The notes under the pieces were generated by a model, which saw only the letters and a list, made by a program, of their open reading frames with translations, was not told the DNA's origin and made no database searches. A DNA stretch of 64,000 nt from Aliidiomarina celeris (lineage in GTDB: Bacteria; Pseudomonadota; Gammaproteobacteria; Enterobacterales; Alteromonadaceae): assembly GCF_003316875.1 (NCBI RefSeq), contig NZ_QMIL01000008.1, positions 1 to 64,000 on the forward strand, given 5' to 3'. Shown one piece after another: positions 33,717-42,857 of this stretch. A program made the translations under genes and the position numbers. Numbering within the stretch: position 1 is the stretch's first letter; each line of letters begins with the position of its first letter.

Positions 33717-35477
33717 ATGCGCAGTCATTATTGTGGACAGGTCACGGAAAACGCCCTTGGGCAACACGTCACACTCGCCGGATGGGTGCATAAGCGCCGC
33801 GATTTAGGCGGTTTGATTTTCGTCGATATGCGTGACCGTAGCGGTATTGTGCAGGTGGTATTCGATCCCGATCACGCGGCCATGTTCGAAACGGCGAACA
33901 CCTTACGGCAAGAATTTTGTATTCAGCTACGTGGCGAAGTACGCGCCCGCCCAGAAGGGCAAGTGAATGAGCGCATGAGCACCGGCCGCATTGAAATTCT
34001 CGCCACCGAGCTCACAATTTTAAATAAGTCGGCGCCGCTTCCTATCGACTTTAACCAACACGTGAGTGAAGAGCAGCGTTTGCGCTTTCGTTACTTAGAC
34101 CTGCGACGCCCAGAAATGAACGAAAAATTGGTGTTCCGCGCGAAAGTAAGTTCAGCCGTGCGCCGTTTTATGGACGCCGAAGGCTTCCTCGACATCGAAA
34201 CCCCCATGCTTACCCGCGCTACGCCTGAAGGTGCCCGCGATTACTTAGTGCCTTCGCGCACCCACGACGGCAAGTTTTTTGCTCTGCCGCAGTCGCCGCA
34301 GTTGTTCAAACAATTACTCATGATGTCGGGCTTCGACCGCTACTACCAAATTGTAAAATGTTTCCGCGACGAAGACTTACGCGCAGATCGCCAGCCTGAG
34401 TTTACCCAAATTGATATTGAAACCACCTTTATGAGTGCGCAAGAAGTGCGTGACATCACCGAACGGCTGGTGCGCTCACTCTTCAACGAACTAATGAACG
34501 TCGACCTAGGGGCGTTCCCAGTGATGAGCTACGCCGAAGCCATGCGCCGCTACGGCAGCGACAAGCCCGACTTACGTAACCCGCTAGAAATCGTCGACAT
34601 TGCTGACTTGGTAAAAGACATCGACTTTAAAGTGTTCTCTGGTCCTGCGAATGACGCAAAAGGCCGCGTAGCGGTTATTCGTGTTCCCGGCGGAGCAAGC
34701 TTAAGCCGTAAGCAAATCGACGAATACACACAGTTTGTCGGTATTTACGGTGCCAAAGGCCTAGCGTGGATGAAAGTGAACGAGCTGGCGAAAGGTACCG
34801 AAGGCTTGCAGTCGCCTGTACTGAAGTTCTTCCCTGAAGACGTGGTTCAGCAATTACTGGAACGCACTCAGGCCGCAGACGGCGACATTCTTTTGTTCGG
34901 CGCCGACAACGCCACCGTAGTGAGCGAAGCACTCGGCGCGCTGCGTTTAAAAGTAGGCCAAGATTTTGACTTAGTGGAAGACAGTTGGAAGCCACTGTGG
35001 GTGGTCGACTTCCCCATGTTTGAAGAATACGAAGGTGGCTACGCTGCGCTACACCACCCCTTCACCTCGCCTATTGGCGTTACCGCCGAAGAACTGAAAG
35101 CCAACCCAGCGGCCGCAATTTCCGACGCCTACGACATGGTACTGAATGGTTGTGAAGTCGGCGGTGGTTCTGTGCGTATTTTTAACGCCGAAATGCAGTC
35201 TGCTGTGTTCGAAATTTTGGGCATTGGCGCCGACGAAGCGAAAGAAAAATTCGGTTTCTTGTTGGAAGCGCTGAAATATGGCACACCGCCGCACGCCGGC
35301 TTGGCCTTCGGCCTCGACCGATTGGTGATGCTGATGGTGGGTGCGAGCAGTATTCGCGACGTAATCGCGTTCCCGAAAACCACCACCGCAGCCTGTGTGC
35401 TCACCGACGCCCCCGGCTACGCCAACCCAGAAGCCTTAAACGAGCTCGGCATTCAGGTTGTAAAAAAGGACGCGTAG
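33717..35477 (+). CDS. aspS: Aspartyl-tRNA synthetase
   Basis: A 586-residue class IIb synthetase of bacterial type. An N-terminal OB-fold ([32 protein letters not shown]) is followed by the catalytic core with motif 2 ([19 protein letters not shown]) and motif 3 ([12 protein letters not shown]), and the bacterial GAD insert lies between. Length and order are standard. The start ATG at 33717 follows a GGAATG purine stretch. The stop TAG is within GCGTAGG, just ten bases before a REP hairpin. Confidence 0.96.
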   Translation: MRSHYCGQVTENALGQHVTLAGWVHKRRDLGGLIFVDMRDRSGIVQVVFDPDHAAMFETANTLRQEFCIQLRGEVRARPEGQVNERMSTGRIEILATELTILNKSAPLPIDFNQHVSEEQRLRFRYLDLRRPEMNEKLVFRAKVSSAVRRFMDAEGFLDIETPMLTRATPEGARDYLVPSRTHDGKFFALPQSPQLFKQLLMMSGFDRYYQIVKCFRDEDLRADRQPEFTQIDIETTFMSAQEVRDITERLVRSLFNELMNVDLGAFPVMSYAEAMRRYGSDKPDLRNPLEIVDIADLVKDIDFKVFSGPANDAKGRVAVIRVPGGASLSRKQIDEYTQFVGIYGAKGLAWMKVNELAKGTEGLQSPVLKFFPEDVVQQLLERTQAADGDILLFGADNATVVSEALGALRLKVGQDFDLVEDSWKPLWVVDFPMFEEYEGGYAALHHPFTSPIGVTAEELKANPAAAISDAYDMVLNGCEVGGGSVRIFNAEMQSAVFEILGIGADEAKEKFGFLLEALKYGTPPHAGLAFGLDRLVMLMVGASSIRDVIAFPKTTTAACVLTDAPGYANPEALNELGIQVVKKDA

Positions 35478-35486
35478 GAGTTGCAC

Positions 35487-35507
35487 GTAGGTGCTGCACC
35501 GCAGCAC
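35487..35507 (+). repeat. REP hairpin between aspS and yebC
   Basis: GTAG, stem GTGCTGC, loop ACC, stem GCAGCAC. It is followed by short iterations of CGCATGCGTACAACA. The aspS-yebC spacer is only 86 bases, so the hairpin would be in the transcript between the two genes. Confidence 0.88.
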
Positions 35508-35563
35508 GTACAATATCGCATGCGTACAACACGCATGCGTACAAACAAACCTCAGGAGGAATA

Positions 35564-36307
35564 ATGGCTGGACATTCCAAATGGGCCAACATAAAACATA
35601 GAAAAGCGGCGCAAGATGCCAAGCGCGGTAAAATTTTCACCAAACTGATTCGTGAGCTTGTGGTTTCCGCGCGCGCCGGAGGATCCGATCCGAGCACTAA
35701 CCCACGCCTGCGCGCGGCGATGGACAAAGCGCTTTCCAACAATATGAAGCGCGACACCATCGACACCGCCATTGCCCGCGGCGCCGGTGAGCTCGACGCC
35801 GACAATATGGAAGAAATTCGCTATGAAGGCTACGGCGCGGGCGGCGTCGCTATTATGGTGGAATGCATGAGCGACAACCGCAACCGTACCGTGTCTGAAG
35901 TGCGCCACGCATTTACCAAAACCAATGGTAACCTTGGCACCGACGGCTCTGTTTCCTACCTCTTTACTAAGCGTGGAGTGCTTAGTTTTGCGCCGGGCGT
36001 TAACGAAGACTCGGTTATGGAGGCGGCTTTGGAAGGGGGCGCTGAAGACGTTGTGAGTTATGACGACGGTTCAATTGACGTATTCACCACTCCCGAAGAC
36101 TTCGGTGCCGTGATAGACGCGCTCGCTGCAGCCAACCTTACCCCCGACAACGCCGAAGTTACCCAAGTGCCAGCTACAAAAGTAGAGCTCGATTTAGAAA
36201 CCGCACAGCAGGTCGTTAAATTGATCGACATGCTTGATGATCTCGATGATGTACAAGAGGTTTATCACAACGCAGAAATTCCCACCGAGGCCTACGCCGA
36301 AACCTAA
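35564..36307 (+). CDS. yebC: YebC/PmpR-family transcriptional regulator
   Basis: A 247-residue YebC family protein, a DNA-binding regulator and, in recent work on related proteins, a ribosome-associated factor. It begins [23 protein letters not shown], the family signature; the middle contains [14 protein letters not shown] and the C-terminus ends in a conserved [22 protein letters not shown] strong AGGAGGAAT precedes the start. The usual partner ruvC follows, but with a broken Rpn gene in between. Confidence 0.94.
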   Translation: MAGHSKWANIKHRKAAQDAKRGKIFTKLIRELVVSARAGGSDPSTNPRLRAAMDKALSNNMKRDTIDTAIARGAGELDADNMEEIRYEGYGAGGVAIMVECMSDNRNRTVSEVRHAFTKTNGNLGTDGSVSYLFTKRGVLSFAPGVNEDSVMEAALEGGAEDVVSYDDGSIDVFTTPEDFGAVIDALAAANLTPDNAEVTQVPATKVELDLETAQQVVKLIDMLDDLDDVQEVYHNAEIPTEAYAET

Positions 36308-36518
36308 TCCAACACCCCGTAGGCGCGTGCCATTCCTTATTAAAAGCCGCGTTTGAATTTAAGGCTCTCCTCTCACGCGCCCGCTGGCCGGTGGCTGGGA
36401 TTCGTTTTTCGCACATGCCCGCGCCTCTTCGATTCACGGGGTTATGGCTGAATTGAATTGCGCTTGAGTGCTCCTTTTCTAAACTTCTTTGTGTTAATTA
36501 AACACGGAGAACGGTGGC
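36308..36518 (+). other. Spacer with a degenerate REP
   Basis: A decayed copy (GTAGGCGCGTGCC followed by a non-matching arm) lies about 13 bases after the yebC stop at 36319-36340. The rest shows no gene. The sequence just before 36519 (ACACGGAGAACGGTGGC) contains the ribosome site of the following Rpn remnant. Confidence 0.5.
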
Positions 36519-37344
36519 ATGGATGCTTCAAAACCAACGGGAAGAAAACTTAGTACAAAGCGCACGCGGGAGCAGCAGCGCAAGTCGATTGACGCAAGTT
36601 ATAAATTGTTGTTTAGCCAACCCACCATGGTGATTGATTTGCTGAAGGGCTATGTAAAACAGGAACTGCCGCCGGTGCTGCCGATGGTGCTGTACAACGG
36701 TAAATCACCGTGGAAGTTCACCACCCAGCTGTACGATTTGATTGATGTAATTCCGGGGGGTATTGAGCAGTTCATTCCGCGCTTTGATTTTCTGTTGCTC
36801 GAGGAACATAAATACAAAGATCACCCGCTGCCAGCGCATGAGCAGAATCTTAAACAGTAACACCGTAGGCGCGTGCACCGCCGCGCTTTAATCCGCGTTT
36901 AAATTCAACGAGGATGATCTTTTACATGCATTTGAAGCGGTTAAGCATTGGCTGGAGCAAGAAGAGCAAAAATCGCTGAACAAGGCCTTTCTTGCGTGGA
37001 TGAAAGGGGTATTATTACCTTCGAGGTGGGAGCATATCGACTTTGAGCAGGTTGATGACCTAGAAGGAGTGCACAGCATGTTAGAAGAAACGGTTGTTGA
37101 GTGGAAACAGAACTGGAAAAAGGAAGGGCTTGCTGAAGGGATGCAGAAAGGACTGCAGAAGGGTAAAGCAGAAGCTCAGCGCGAAATGTTGTTAGAGCTA
37201 CTTCAAGCTAAGTTTGTTCATTTGCCGGATGTGTATGTTACACAAATTGAAGGTGCTTCTCCGGCAGAGCTGAAGCGTTGGCTCATGAACACGTTGCAGG
37301 CGTCTACTGTTGAGGATGTTTTCAAAACTAAGGGCCTCGCGTGA
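36519..37344 (+). pseudogene. Rpn-family nuclease gene, copy 3, broken twice
   Basis: A diverged paralogue of the Rpn genes at 19.1 and 22.8 kb. The first part (36519-36860) has an in-frame deletion: the stretch from KQEW to HK of the intact copy, about 90 residues including the VLEFQS nuclease motif, is gone, so GYVKQE joins directly to LPPVLPMVLYNGK. It then reaches the same EQNLKQ stop plus GTAG-type hairpin (36862-36884) as copy 1, over a stretch of about 75 bases that is nearly identical although the rest of the gene differs. The C-terminal part resumes shifted by one base from about 36910 and lacks the AEGR repeats, having MQKGLQKGKAEAQRE instead. It separates yebC from ruvC. Confidence 0.88.
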
Positions 37345-37431
37345 AACCGCGTTAGAATTCAACACCCCGCAGCCGCGATGATTTTGTGGTAGGCTTCTGC
37401 TTTATTTGTTGGTGTTCAGTTAGGGGCCTCT

Positions 37432-37950
37432 GTGGCGATAATTCTTGGTATTGACCCCGGCTCGCGTATTACAGGTTTTGGGGTAATTCAGCAGCAAGGC
37501 AGTCGGCTGATTTATGTCGGCAGCGGCTGTATTCGCGCAGCGTCTACCCGTGTTTCTACCAAGGCATTGGGCGAGCCGACTATGGCGGAGCGTTTAAAGA
37601 TTATATTCGACGGTGTAACCGAGCTGATTACCCAATACTGCCCGACAGAATTTGCCATTGAGCAGGTGTTTATGGCGCGTAACCCAGACTCGGCGCTAAA
37701 ACTTGGGCAAGCGCGGGGCGTTGCTATGGTTGCGGCGGCGAACCAAGCGCTGGAAGTTGCGGAATATTCCGCGCGCCATATTAAGCAAGCGGTGGTAGGC
37801 ACCGGTGCAGCGAATAAAGAGCAAGTGCAACACATGGTTATGCAAGTGCTGAAATTACCTAGCCGGCCCCAGGCCGACGCCGCCGACGCTCTTGCCGTTG
37901 CGATTACCCACGCCCATACACGAACGACCCTGATAAAACGGGCGCGCTAA
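37432..37950 (+). CDS. ruvC: Holliday junction resolvase RuvC
   Basis: A 172-residue RuvC endonuclease. The catalytic Asp7 is in [14 protein letters not shown], the conserved Glu in EFAIEQVF near residue 68, and the C-terminal aspartates in [18 protein letters not shown]. It starts with GTG at 37432, preceded by AGGGG. It normally sits between yebC and ruvAB, but here ruvAB is about 6 kb away on the opposite strand, with cmoAB and aspS between. Confidence 0.95.
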   Translation: MAIILGIDPGSRITGFGVIQQQGSRLIYVGSGCIRAASTRVSTKALGEPTMAERLKIIFDGVTELITQYCPTEFAIEQVFMARNPDSALKLGQARGVAMVAAANQALEVAEYSARHIKQAVVGTGAANKEQVQHMVMQVLKLPSRPQADAADALAVAITHAHTRTTLIKRAR

Positions 37951-38182
37951 TAGCTTCCCACTCGGCCCAACGCCTTCAACTGCTACCAACGCGTGGCCGG
38001 ATTTACCCCTGTGAACACGTGCAGGTGAAAATTTTTATGGTGTAGGCTACTATTGCGCATGCAAATAGCGATGAGCCCAACATGAGGGCTTAACAGTAAG
38101 CAACGCCGGTTACTGCGAAAATGGCTACCAACGGCAGGCCAAATTCGGCAAACGCCAACCCAAAAAATAGCGGAGATGTGTG
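37951..38182 (+). other. Intergenic spacer before the small membrane protein gene
   Basis: No gene or recognisable repeat seen. The end carries CGGAG at 38171-38175, the ribosome site for the next gene. Confidence 0.4.
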
Positions 38183-38545
38183 ATGGTTCATTTTTCAACG
38201 AAGCATATTGAAGAGTTGCAAGGGTTCAGCCCAACCGAGCGCGTTGCTATTATTCAGCGCGCAGCAAAAGCCATGCCCTTTGGCCGTAAAGCCATAGCGA
38301 ACATACTGAAAGTGCTAATTATTGTGGCGCTGTTTTGGAGCTTAATTGAAGTGCCGGGCGTGCTTTGGAAGGTTGTGAGTTTACTGGCCGCTGGTATTTT
38401 GTACCCTGTTTTGTTATTCCCGGTTACGCTTACCTTGGCGCGGCCCTATATTCAAGAAGAAATAACCCGCCAACAGCGCAGTAACAGTTACCAAGAGCAT
38501 GAGCCTAGCGCTGAAACAGCCAGCCAAGACAGCGAGCATTCGTAG
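38183..38545 (+). CDS. Small two-helix membrane protein of unknown function
   Basis: A 120-residue protein that I do not recognise. The ATG at 38183, seven bases after CGGAG, is preferred over the adjacent GTG codon. It has a soluble N-terminal segment (FSTKHIEELQGFSPTERVAI), two hydrophobic segments (about 42-58 and 63-85) and a polar Glu/Gln/Ser-rich tail. It is convergent with the RssB-like gene, with a 15-base gap. Similar small proteins occur in Alteromonadales as far as I recall, but I cannot give a function. Confidence 0.65.
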   Translation: MVHFSTKHIEELQGFSPTERVAIIQRAAKAMPFGRKAIANILKVLIIVALFWSLIEVPGVLWKVVSLLAAGILYPVLLFPVTLTLARPYIQEEITRQQRSNSYQEHEPSAETASQDSEHS

Positions 38546-38560
38546 CCCTTGCTGCCCGAA

Positions 38561-39544
38561 TTAATCCCGTCGCTGAATTTGAACCTTAGAACGCTGCGCT
38601 GAAATGACCAAGGGCTCACTGCCTAACGTGCCTGAATGCGCGCTAAAACGCGCCTGCGCCCAAATACCGAGCGCGAGATCTGATCGGCTGTCGCGGTTCA
38701 CAGCCACCGCTTCACCGCACTGTGCCCAATTCATCTCGCCCGTTCGGCCATTTAACCACAGTGCAACCATGTCGTAAGCACTGCGAATACGGGAATGGCA
38801 TATCTCGGCATTAAGCATTTCCAGAAGCCGCTCTGGCTTACGCAGCACGCCGTCGTAGCCGGCCATACCTTTACGCACCGCACTATTGAGCAGGCTTTTT
38901 AGCACCAGTAGTGCAATTACATTTTGCCCCGGAGTGGCTTGCGAATGCGCCATAACCACCAACGCGCAGTCGTTCGGAAACCGATGATAGTCAATCAGCA
39001 GGTCTGCGCCGTCGCTGTCGCCACGTTGGTGGGTAATCTGGCAACAAGGGAGCAACATAGACTCATGAGGCAGTAGGTCTTCACTTAATTTGGCGATCAT
39101 ACTGTCGTTTTGAAACAGTACGTCAATATGGTCGTCGAGCTCCCAGCGCTCACGCTCCCATGCGTCTTCTAAATCGGAACGGGCAAGGCAGTTTTGAATG
39201 GCATGTTCGAGCACGTCGAGCTGCACCAGCGGCTTTACCAAATAGTCCCAAGCACCCAGCCGCACTGCCTCGCGAATATCGGCCAAGCGCTCCGACGCCG
39301 AAATAACAATAACCGGCGTAGTTGCCATGGAAAAAATGAGTTTTTCTAGCACTTCCAGACCGGAAATGCGCGGTAATTTGAGGTCACACAATACCACGTC
39401 GGGGCGTTCTGAAGCACAAAGCGCGAGGCCTGTTTCGCCGTCGCCTGCCGACACTACCTGATAGCCGCGTTGGCTCAAGTAACGTTCAAGGATACCGCTG
39501 AACACCTGATCGTCTTCAATTACTAACACCTTGTTCGCCGACAT
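38561..39544 (-). CDS. rssB: RssB-like response regulator
   Basis: A 327-residue protein with an N-terminal receiver domain (phospho-acceptor Asp in VVLCDLKLPRISG, near residue 53, and the KPL lysine motif) and a C-terminal domain like a degenerate PP2C/SpoIIE phosphatase. This is the layout of RssB, the adaptor that delivers the stress sigma factor RpoS to ClpXP. The linker (about 125-150) is helical and charged. The catalytic PP2C aspartates are not clearly conserved, as in RssB. An alternative is another PP2C-type response regulator, so the RpoS role is an inference. Confidence 0.72.
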   Translation of the reverse strand: MSANKVLVIEDDQVFSGILERYLSQRGYQVVSAGDGETGLALCASERPDVVLCDLKLPRISGLEVLEKLIFSMATTPVIVISASERLADIREAVRLGAWDYLVKPLVQLDVLEHAIQNCLARSDLEDAWERERWELDDHIDVLFQNDSMIAKLSEDLLPHESMLLPCCQITHQRGDSDGADLLIDYHRFPNDCALVVMAHSQATPGQNVIALLVLKSLLNSAVRKGMAGYDGVLRKPERLLEMLNAEICHSRIRSAYDMVALWLNGRTGEMNWAQCGEAVAVNRDSRSDLALGIWAQARFSAHSGTLGSEPLVISAQRSKVQIQRRD

Positions 39545-39607
39545 CTGCGTTCTCCCACTCCTGTGCGCTATCGCTTACTTAGAGCATTGACCAGAGAACC
39601 GCATTCG

Positions 39608-40537
39608 TCAACGTGCGGCGTGATATTCCCGTTGCGCTTGCCGAGCGATCAATCGCCATTCACGAGCATTGTAAGACAGAGCCGGCTCGGTTGAATTGCC
39701 TTCAGATTCCCATTCCGAATCCCACTCCGACTCCCACTCTGAGTCCCAGTCGTCTTCCCACATGTTGTCACTGACCGGCGGGTTACCGTCGTAAACCTTG
39801 TCGTTCCAATAGGAAAAATAAGCTTCGCGCACAAACGCATATTCATCGAGCGAGTTTTCCAGCATAGGCTCAAGTTGCTTGAGCTCAAGCCGCTGCGACA
39901 ACCCGCGTATGGCAAGTTGCACGGCAGACCACTGCCAACCAATAAGCTGCGCTGGCCAAACGTAGTCGTCGACCAAGTCGCCGCCACGATCGATCACCAC
40001 CGTGGGCCCAACCCCTGGCAACATAAAGTACGGCCCTTCCGTAACCCCATAAACTGCCAGGGTTTCGCCAAAACTTTCGTGGTTTTCCTCGAGCCCTAAC
40101 TTAGTGGCCACGTCGAAAAAACCAAACACACCCACAGTGGTGTTCAGGGTAAAGCGCCCCAAAGTGGTAAAGGCGTCGGCCATTTTTAACTGCAACAGAT
40201 TGTTTACGAAGCTTGGCGGCTCTTTTAGGTTGTCGGTCATATTGTACAAACCGGTACGAATACGCGACGGTACTTTCTCGTAGGTATTCGCCACCGGCAT
40301 TAGCACATAAGGGTCGAGCGTGTCGCGGTTGAAGTCCCACATTACCCGGTTAAAGTTTTCGAACGGGTCGCGCGGATCGGAGAAGTCGAAGTCGGGCTCA
40401 GCGGCTTCTTCTGCCGCCGCCTGCATACTTTCACTTTCCGGCTCCGCACTTTGTGTCGTTGCCTCCGCGCCCTGTTCGGGAGCGCTGGCACAAGCAACTA
40501 ACAATAGGAGCGTAAACATCCAGCCCAAGGTTTTCAT
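39608..40537 (-). CDS. mlaA: Outer membrane lipid asymmetry lipoprotein MlaA (VacJ)
   Basis: A 309-residue lipoprotein, lipobox LLLLVACAS (Cys16), of the MlaA/VacJ family that removes misplaced phospholipids from the outer leaflet and passes them to MlaC. The family core DPRDPFENFNRVMWDFN (about 55-71) and the GVYGVTEGPYFMLPGVGP-like stretch are present. It is longer than usual: after the core it has an acidic insert with four near-repeats of a DSEWE motif (about 268-285), encoded by a 12-base tandem tract. The rest of the mla operon is not in the window. Confidence 0.9.
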   Translation of the reverse strand: MKTLGWMFTLLLLVACASAPEQGAEATTQSAEPESESMQAAAEEAAEPDFDFSDPRDPFENFNRVMWDFNRDTLDPYVLMPVANTYEKVPSRIRTGLYNMTDNLKEPPSFVNNLLQLKMADAFTTLGRFTLNTTVGVFGFFDVATKLGLEENHESFGETLAVYGVTEGPYFMLPGVGPTVVIDRGGDLVDDYVWPAQLIGWQWSAVQLAIRGLSQRLELKQLEPMLENSLDEYAFVREAYFSYWNDKVYDGNPPVSDNMWEDDWDSEWESEWDSEWESEGNSTEPALSYNAREWRLIARQAQREYHAAR

Positions 40538-40579
40538 AGTTTCACTATTATCCTTTCGCCGCTGCGCAGCGCTTTCAAT

Positions 40580-41779
40580 CTAGGGTAAAAACTCAGTTAT
40601 ACGTAAATTCACTTGCGTGCCCGGTGCGGCTTCCACCAGGACCGGCCGCGCTTCCATGTCGCCACTACGAATGTCGATACTGCCACTGGCGCTTAACCGC
40701 GCCCCCACCAGCCAATTGTCCACGTCTGACAGCTTGCGATCGGGGGTCATGGCGCTGTCGTTGGTGAGTGTTACCGTAATCGGGAAGTCGCTAATCGCCA
40801 CACGCTCTACAGCAATGGGCGCACGGCCGCCGTCTGGGTCGCGCACAAACACAAATAAAGTGGCACCAAAAGGCATTTCATTACGCAAGGTTTCGCTAAT
40901 ATCAACGTTCACTGTTAGGGTAAGTATAGACCCGTCGGCACGCGCTTGCGCGTCGGCGAGCGACCGTTCAAGTGACGCTGCTCGTGGGTCGTTGTCGTCT
41001 AACAGTTGCAAGGTTATGCGCCACGCTTCGGCGGCACGAGAAAAGTCGCCACGCTCATAGGCAATAATACCCAGCAAACCCAATGCTTCTACGTTGGTGG
41101 GCGTGGCTTCCAGCACTTGCCGCACATAACGCGCCGCGCGGGCTAAATCGGGGTCGCTGCCCGACATAATTAACGCCTGTGCAAACAACACCAAGTTTGA
41201 GGCGTTATTGGGCGCCAACTGGCGTGACTGCTCAAAAGCTTCAATGGCTTGTTCAAGCTGGCTGAGTTGGATCATAATGCGCCCATACAGGCTCCACGCC
41301 GCAGCGTCGGGCTGCTCTTGCAAACGCTGGCGTAAGCCCAGCGCAAACAACCACATTTCTTCCTGATCAACCATGCCTGAACTGTCCGACAACAACACCC
41401 GGCTGCGCTCTTCTAATTCCGCCCGAGCTTGGTCGGCTTCGTGTTGTTGCTGCCACGAACCATCTTGCCAATACAGCGCCGTTGCCAACAGCAGCACCAC
41501 CGCCATAACCCAAATGATTGGCGCGGGCTTCATCACTACTTGCTCGTCGGGGTCGTGTACGTCGGTAACAAAAGTTTTTTCCAGTTCACGGCGAGCATTC
41601 GCAAGGTCTTTGTTTGACAGCAACCCCTGCTTGGCGTCTTCTTCAATTTCCGCTTGGCGCGACTCAAACACAGCTTTGTTCGCTTGCAACGTGGATAAGG
41701 TCGACAGCTGCTGCTTGCGCGCAAACAACAAGAACACCACCGCCAGTAGCGCTAATACAACTAACATTAGGATCCACAT
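40580..41779 (-). CDS. ccmI: Cytochrome c maturation protein CcmI
   Basis: A 399-residue apocytochrome chaperone. Two N-terminal membrane segments (1-20 and about 87-105) flank a cytoplasmic loop with a leucine-zipper-like helix. The periplasmic TPR region follows (SLYGRIMIQLSQLEQAIEAFEQSRQLAPNNAS), and a C-terminal beta-rich domain carries the IAVERVAISDFPITVTLTNDSAM block typical of CcmI/CcmH-fusion proteins. It closes the ccm operon, with its start overlapping the ccmH stop by one base. Confidence 0.92.
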   Translation of the reverse strand: MWILMLVVLALLAVVFLLFARKQQLSTLSTLQANKAVFESRQAEIEEDAKQGLLSNKDLANARRELEKTFVTDVHDPDEQVVMKPAPIIWVMAVVLLLATALYWQDGSWQQQHEADQARAELEERSRVLLSDSSGMVDQEEMWLFALGLRQRLQEQPDAAAWSLYGRIMIQLSQLEQAIEAFEQSRQLAPNNASNLVLFAQALIMSGSDPDLARAARYVRQVLEATPTNVEALGLLGIIAYERGDFSRAAEAWRITLQLLDDNDPRAASLERSLADAQARADGSILTLTVNVDISETLRNEMPFGATLFVFVRDPDGGRAPIAVERVAISDFPITVTLTNDSAMTPDRKLSDVDNWLVGARLSASGSIDIRSGDMEARPVLVEAAPGTQVNLRITEFLP

Positions 41780-42282
41780 TAGGGTTTCTGCTCCTTGTTG
41801 CTGGGCGTGCTTTCGTCGTCAGACCTTGCTGCCAAAAGCTCCGCTATGCGTGCTTGCTCGGCCTCGCTCAATTTCACTTCGCCGCCGGCTTGGTTGCGCA
41901 GGTTGTACACCACGGTGGCAACACCGAGCAGCAACACAATAAACGGTGCAAACCAAAGCACAATTGTACTGGGCTTTAGAGGCGGCTTGTAGTGCACAAA
42001 GTCGCCGTAACGTACTTTCATAAAGTCAATAATGGCTTGGTTACTTTCGCCGTCCATCACCATTCGGTACACCCGTGCGCGCATGTCCATGGCCAATGGC
42101 GCGTCGGAGTCGGCAATCGACTGGTTCTGGCATTTTGGGCAGCGCAACTCGCGCGTAAGGGTATTAAAGCGCATTTCTTGTTCGGCAGTTTCAAACGCGT
42201 AAAACTCGTTTGCGGCTTGCGCTGGCTGCAACATAAGCGTTGTTGACAGCGCCAAGAGTACGGCTAACAGAAGGTTTTTCAT
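41779..42282 (-). CDS. ccmH: Cytochrome c maturation protein CcmH
   Basis: A 167-residue thiol oxidoreductase subunit of the haem lyase. The signal peptide is followed by the LRCPKC motif (Cys48, Cys51), then CQNQSIADSDAPLAMDMR, and one C-terminal membrane segment (about 107-125). It reduces the haem-binding cysteines of apocytochrome c together with CcmG. It overlaps ccmG by four bases. Confidence 0.94.
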   Translation of the reverse strand: MKNLLLAVLLALSTTLMLQPAQAANEFYAFETAEQEMRFNTLTRELRCPKCQNQSIADSDAPLAMDMRARVYRMVMDGESNQAIIDFMKVRYGDFVHYKPPLKPSTIVLWFAPFIVLLLGVATVVYNLRNQAGGEVKLSEAEQARIAELLAARSDDESTPSNKEQKP

Positions 42283-42857
42283 TGCGCCGACCCTCCGCTT
42301 GCGTTACCCGACTGCTCAAACAAGCTGTAGTAAATGGGCCCCACTTCTTCTTGCCACACACGGTCGTTCATGTCGCCCACATGGCGGTGCACAATAACCC
42401 CATTGCTGTCGATCACAAAGGTTTCGGGCGCGCCATACACGCCAAGATCGAGGGCGAGCAAGCCGCTGAAGTCGAAAAGGTTAATTTGATAGGGGTCGCC
42501 CAACTCTTGCAACCAACGCACCGCAGCAGCGCGCGAGTCGTCTTTGTAGTTCAAGCCGATAATGTACACGTTTTCTTCGTCGTGAAGCTTATTCAAAAAG
42601 GTGTGCTCGGCGTAACAGGTTGGGCACCAGGTTGCCCACACGTTCAACAACATGGGCTGGCCACCCACAATACTTTCATTGTGGGTGCGATCAGGCTGAT
42701 ACAGGTCCGGCAATTCGAAAGCGGGCACAGGCCTGCCCACGAGCGCCGATTCCAACTTAGTGGGGTCGGAAAACAAGCCACTAAACAAAAATACCGCCAA
42801 CCCCAAAAACAAAATTAACGGGGTAAGAAAGTAAATAAAGCGTGCACGTGCGGTCAT
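42279..42857 (-). CDS. ccmG: Thioredoxin-like protein CcmG (DsbE)
   Basis: A 192-residue membrane-anchored thioredoxin of the cytochrome c maturation system. A signal anchor at 8-28 is followed by the thioredoxin fold with active site WCPTC (Cys78, Cys81) and the cis-proline region GAPETFVID. It passes electrons from CcdA/DsbD to CcmH and apocytochrome. It overlaps both neighbours by four bases. Confidence 0.94.
   Translation of the reverse strand: MTARARFIYFLTPLILFLGLAVFLFSGLFSDPTKLESALVGRPVPAFELPDLYQPDRTHNESIVGGQPMLLNVWATWCPTCYAEHTFLNKLHDEENVYIIGLNYKDDSRAAAVRWLQELGDPYQINLFDFSGLLALDLGVYGAPETFVIDSNGVIVHRHVGDMNDRVWQEEVGPIYYSLFEQSGNASGGSAQ

Noticed and set aside
33273-33807. Forward ORFs with repeated EFKILPCTA units upstream of aspS
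   Set aside because: They read the 77-bp REP array in shifting frames and run into aspS in the wrong frame.
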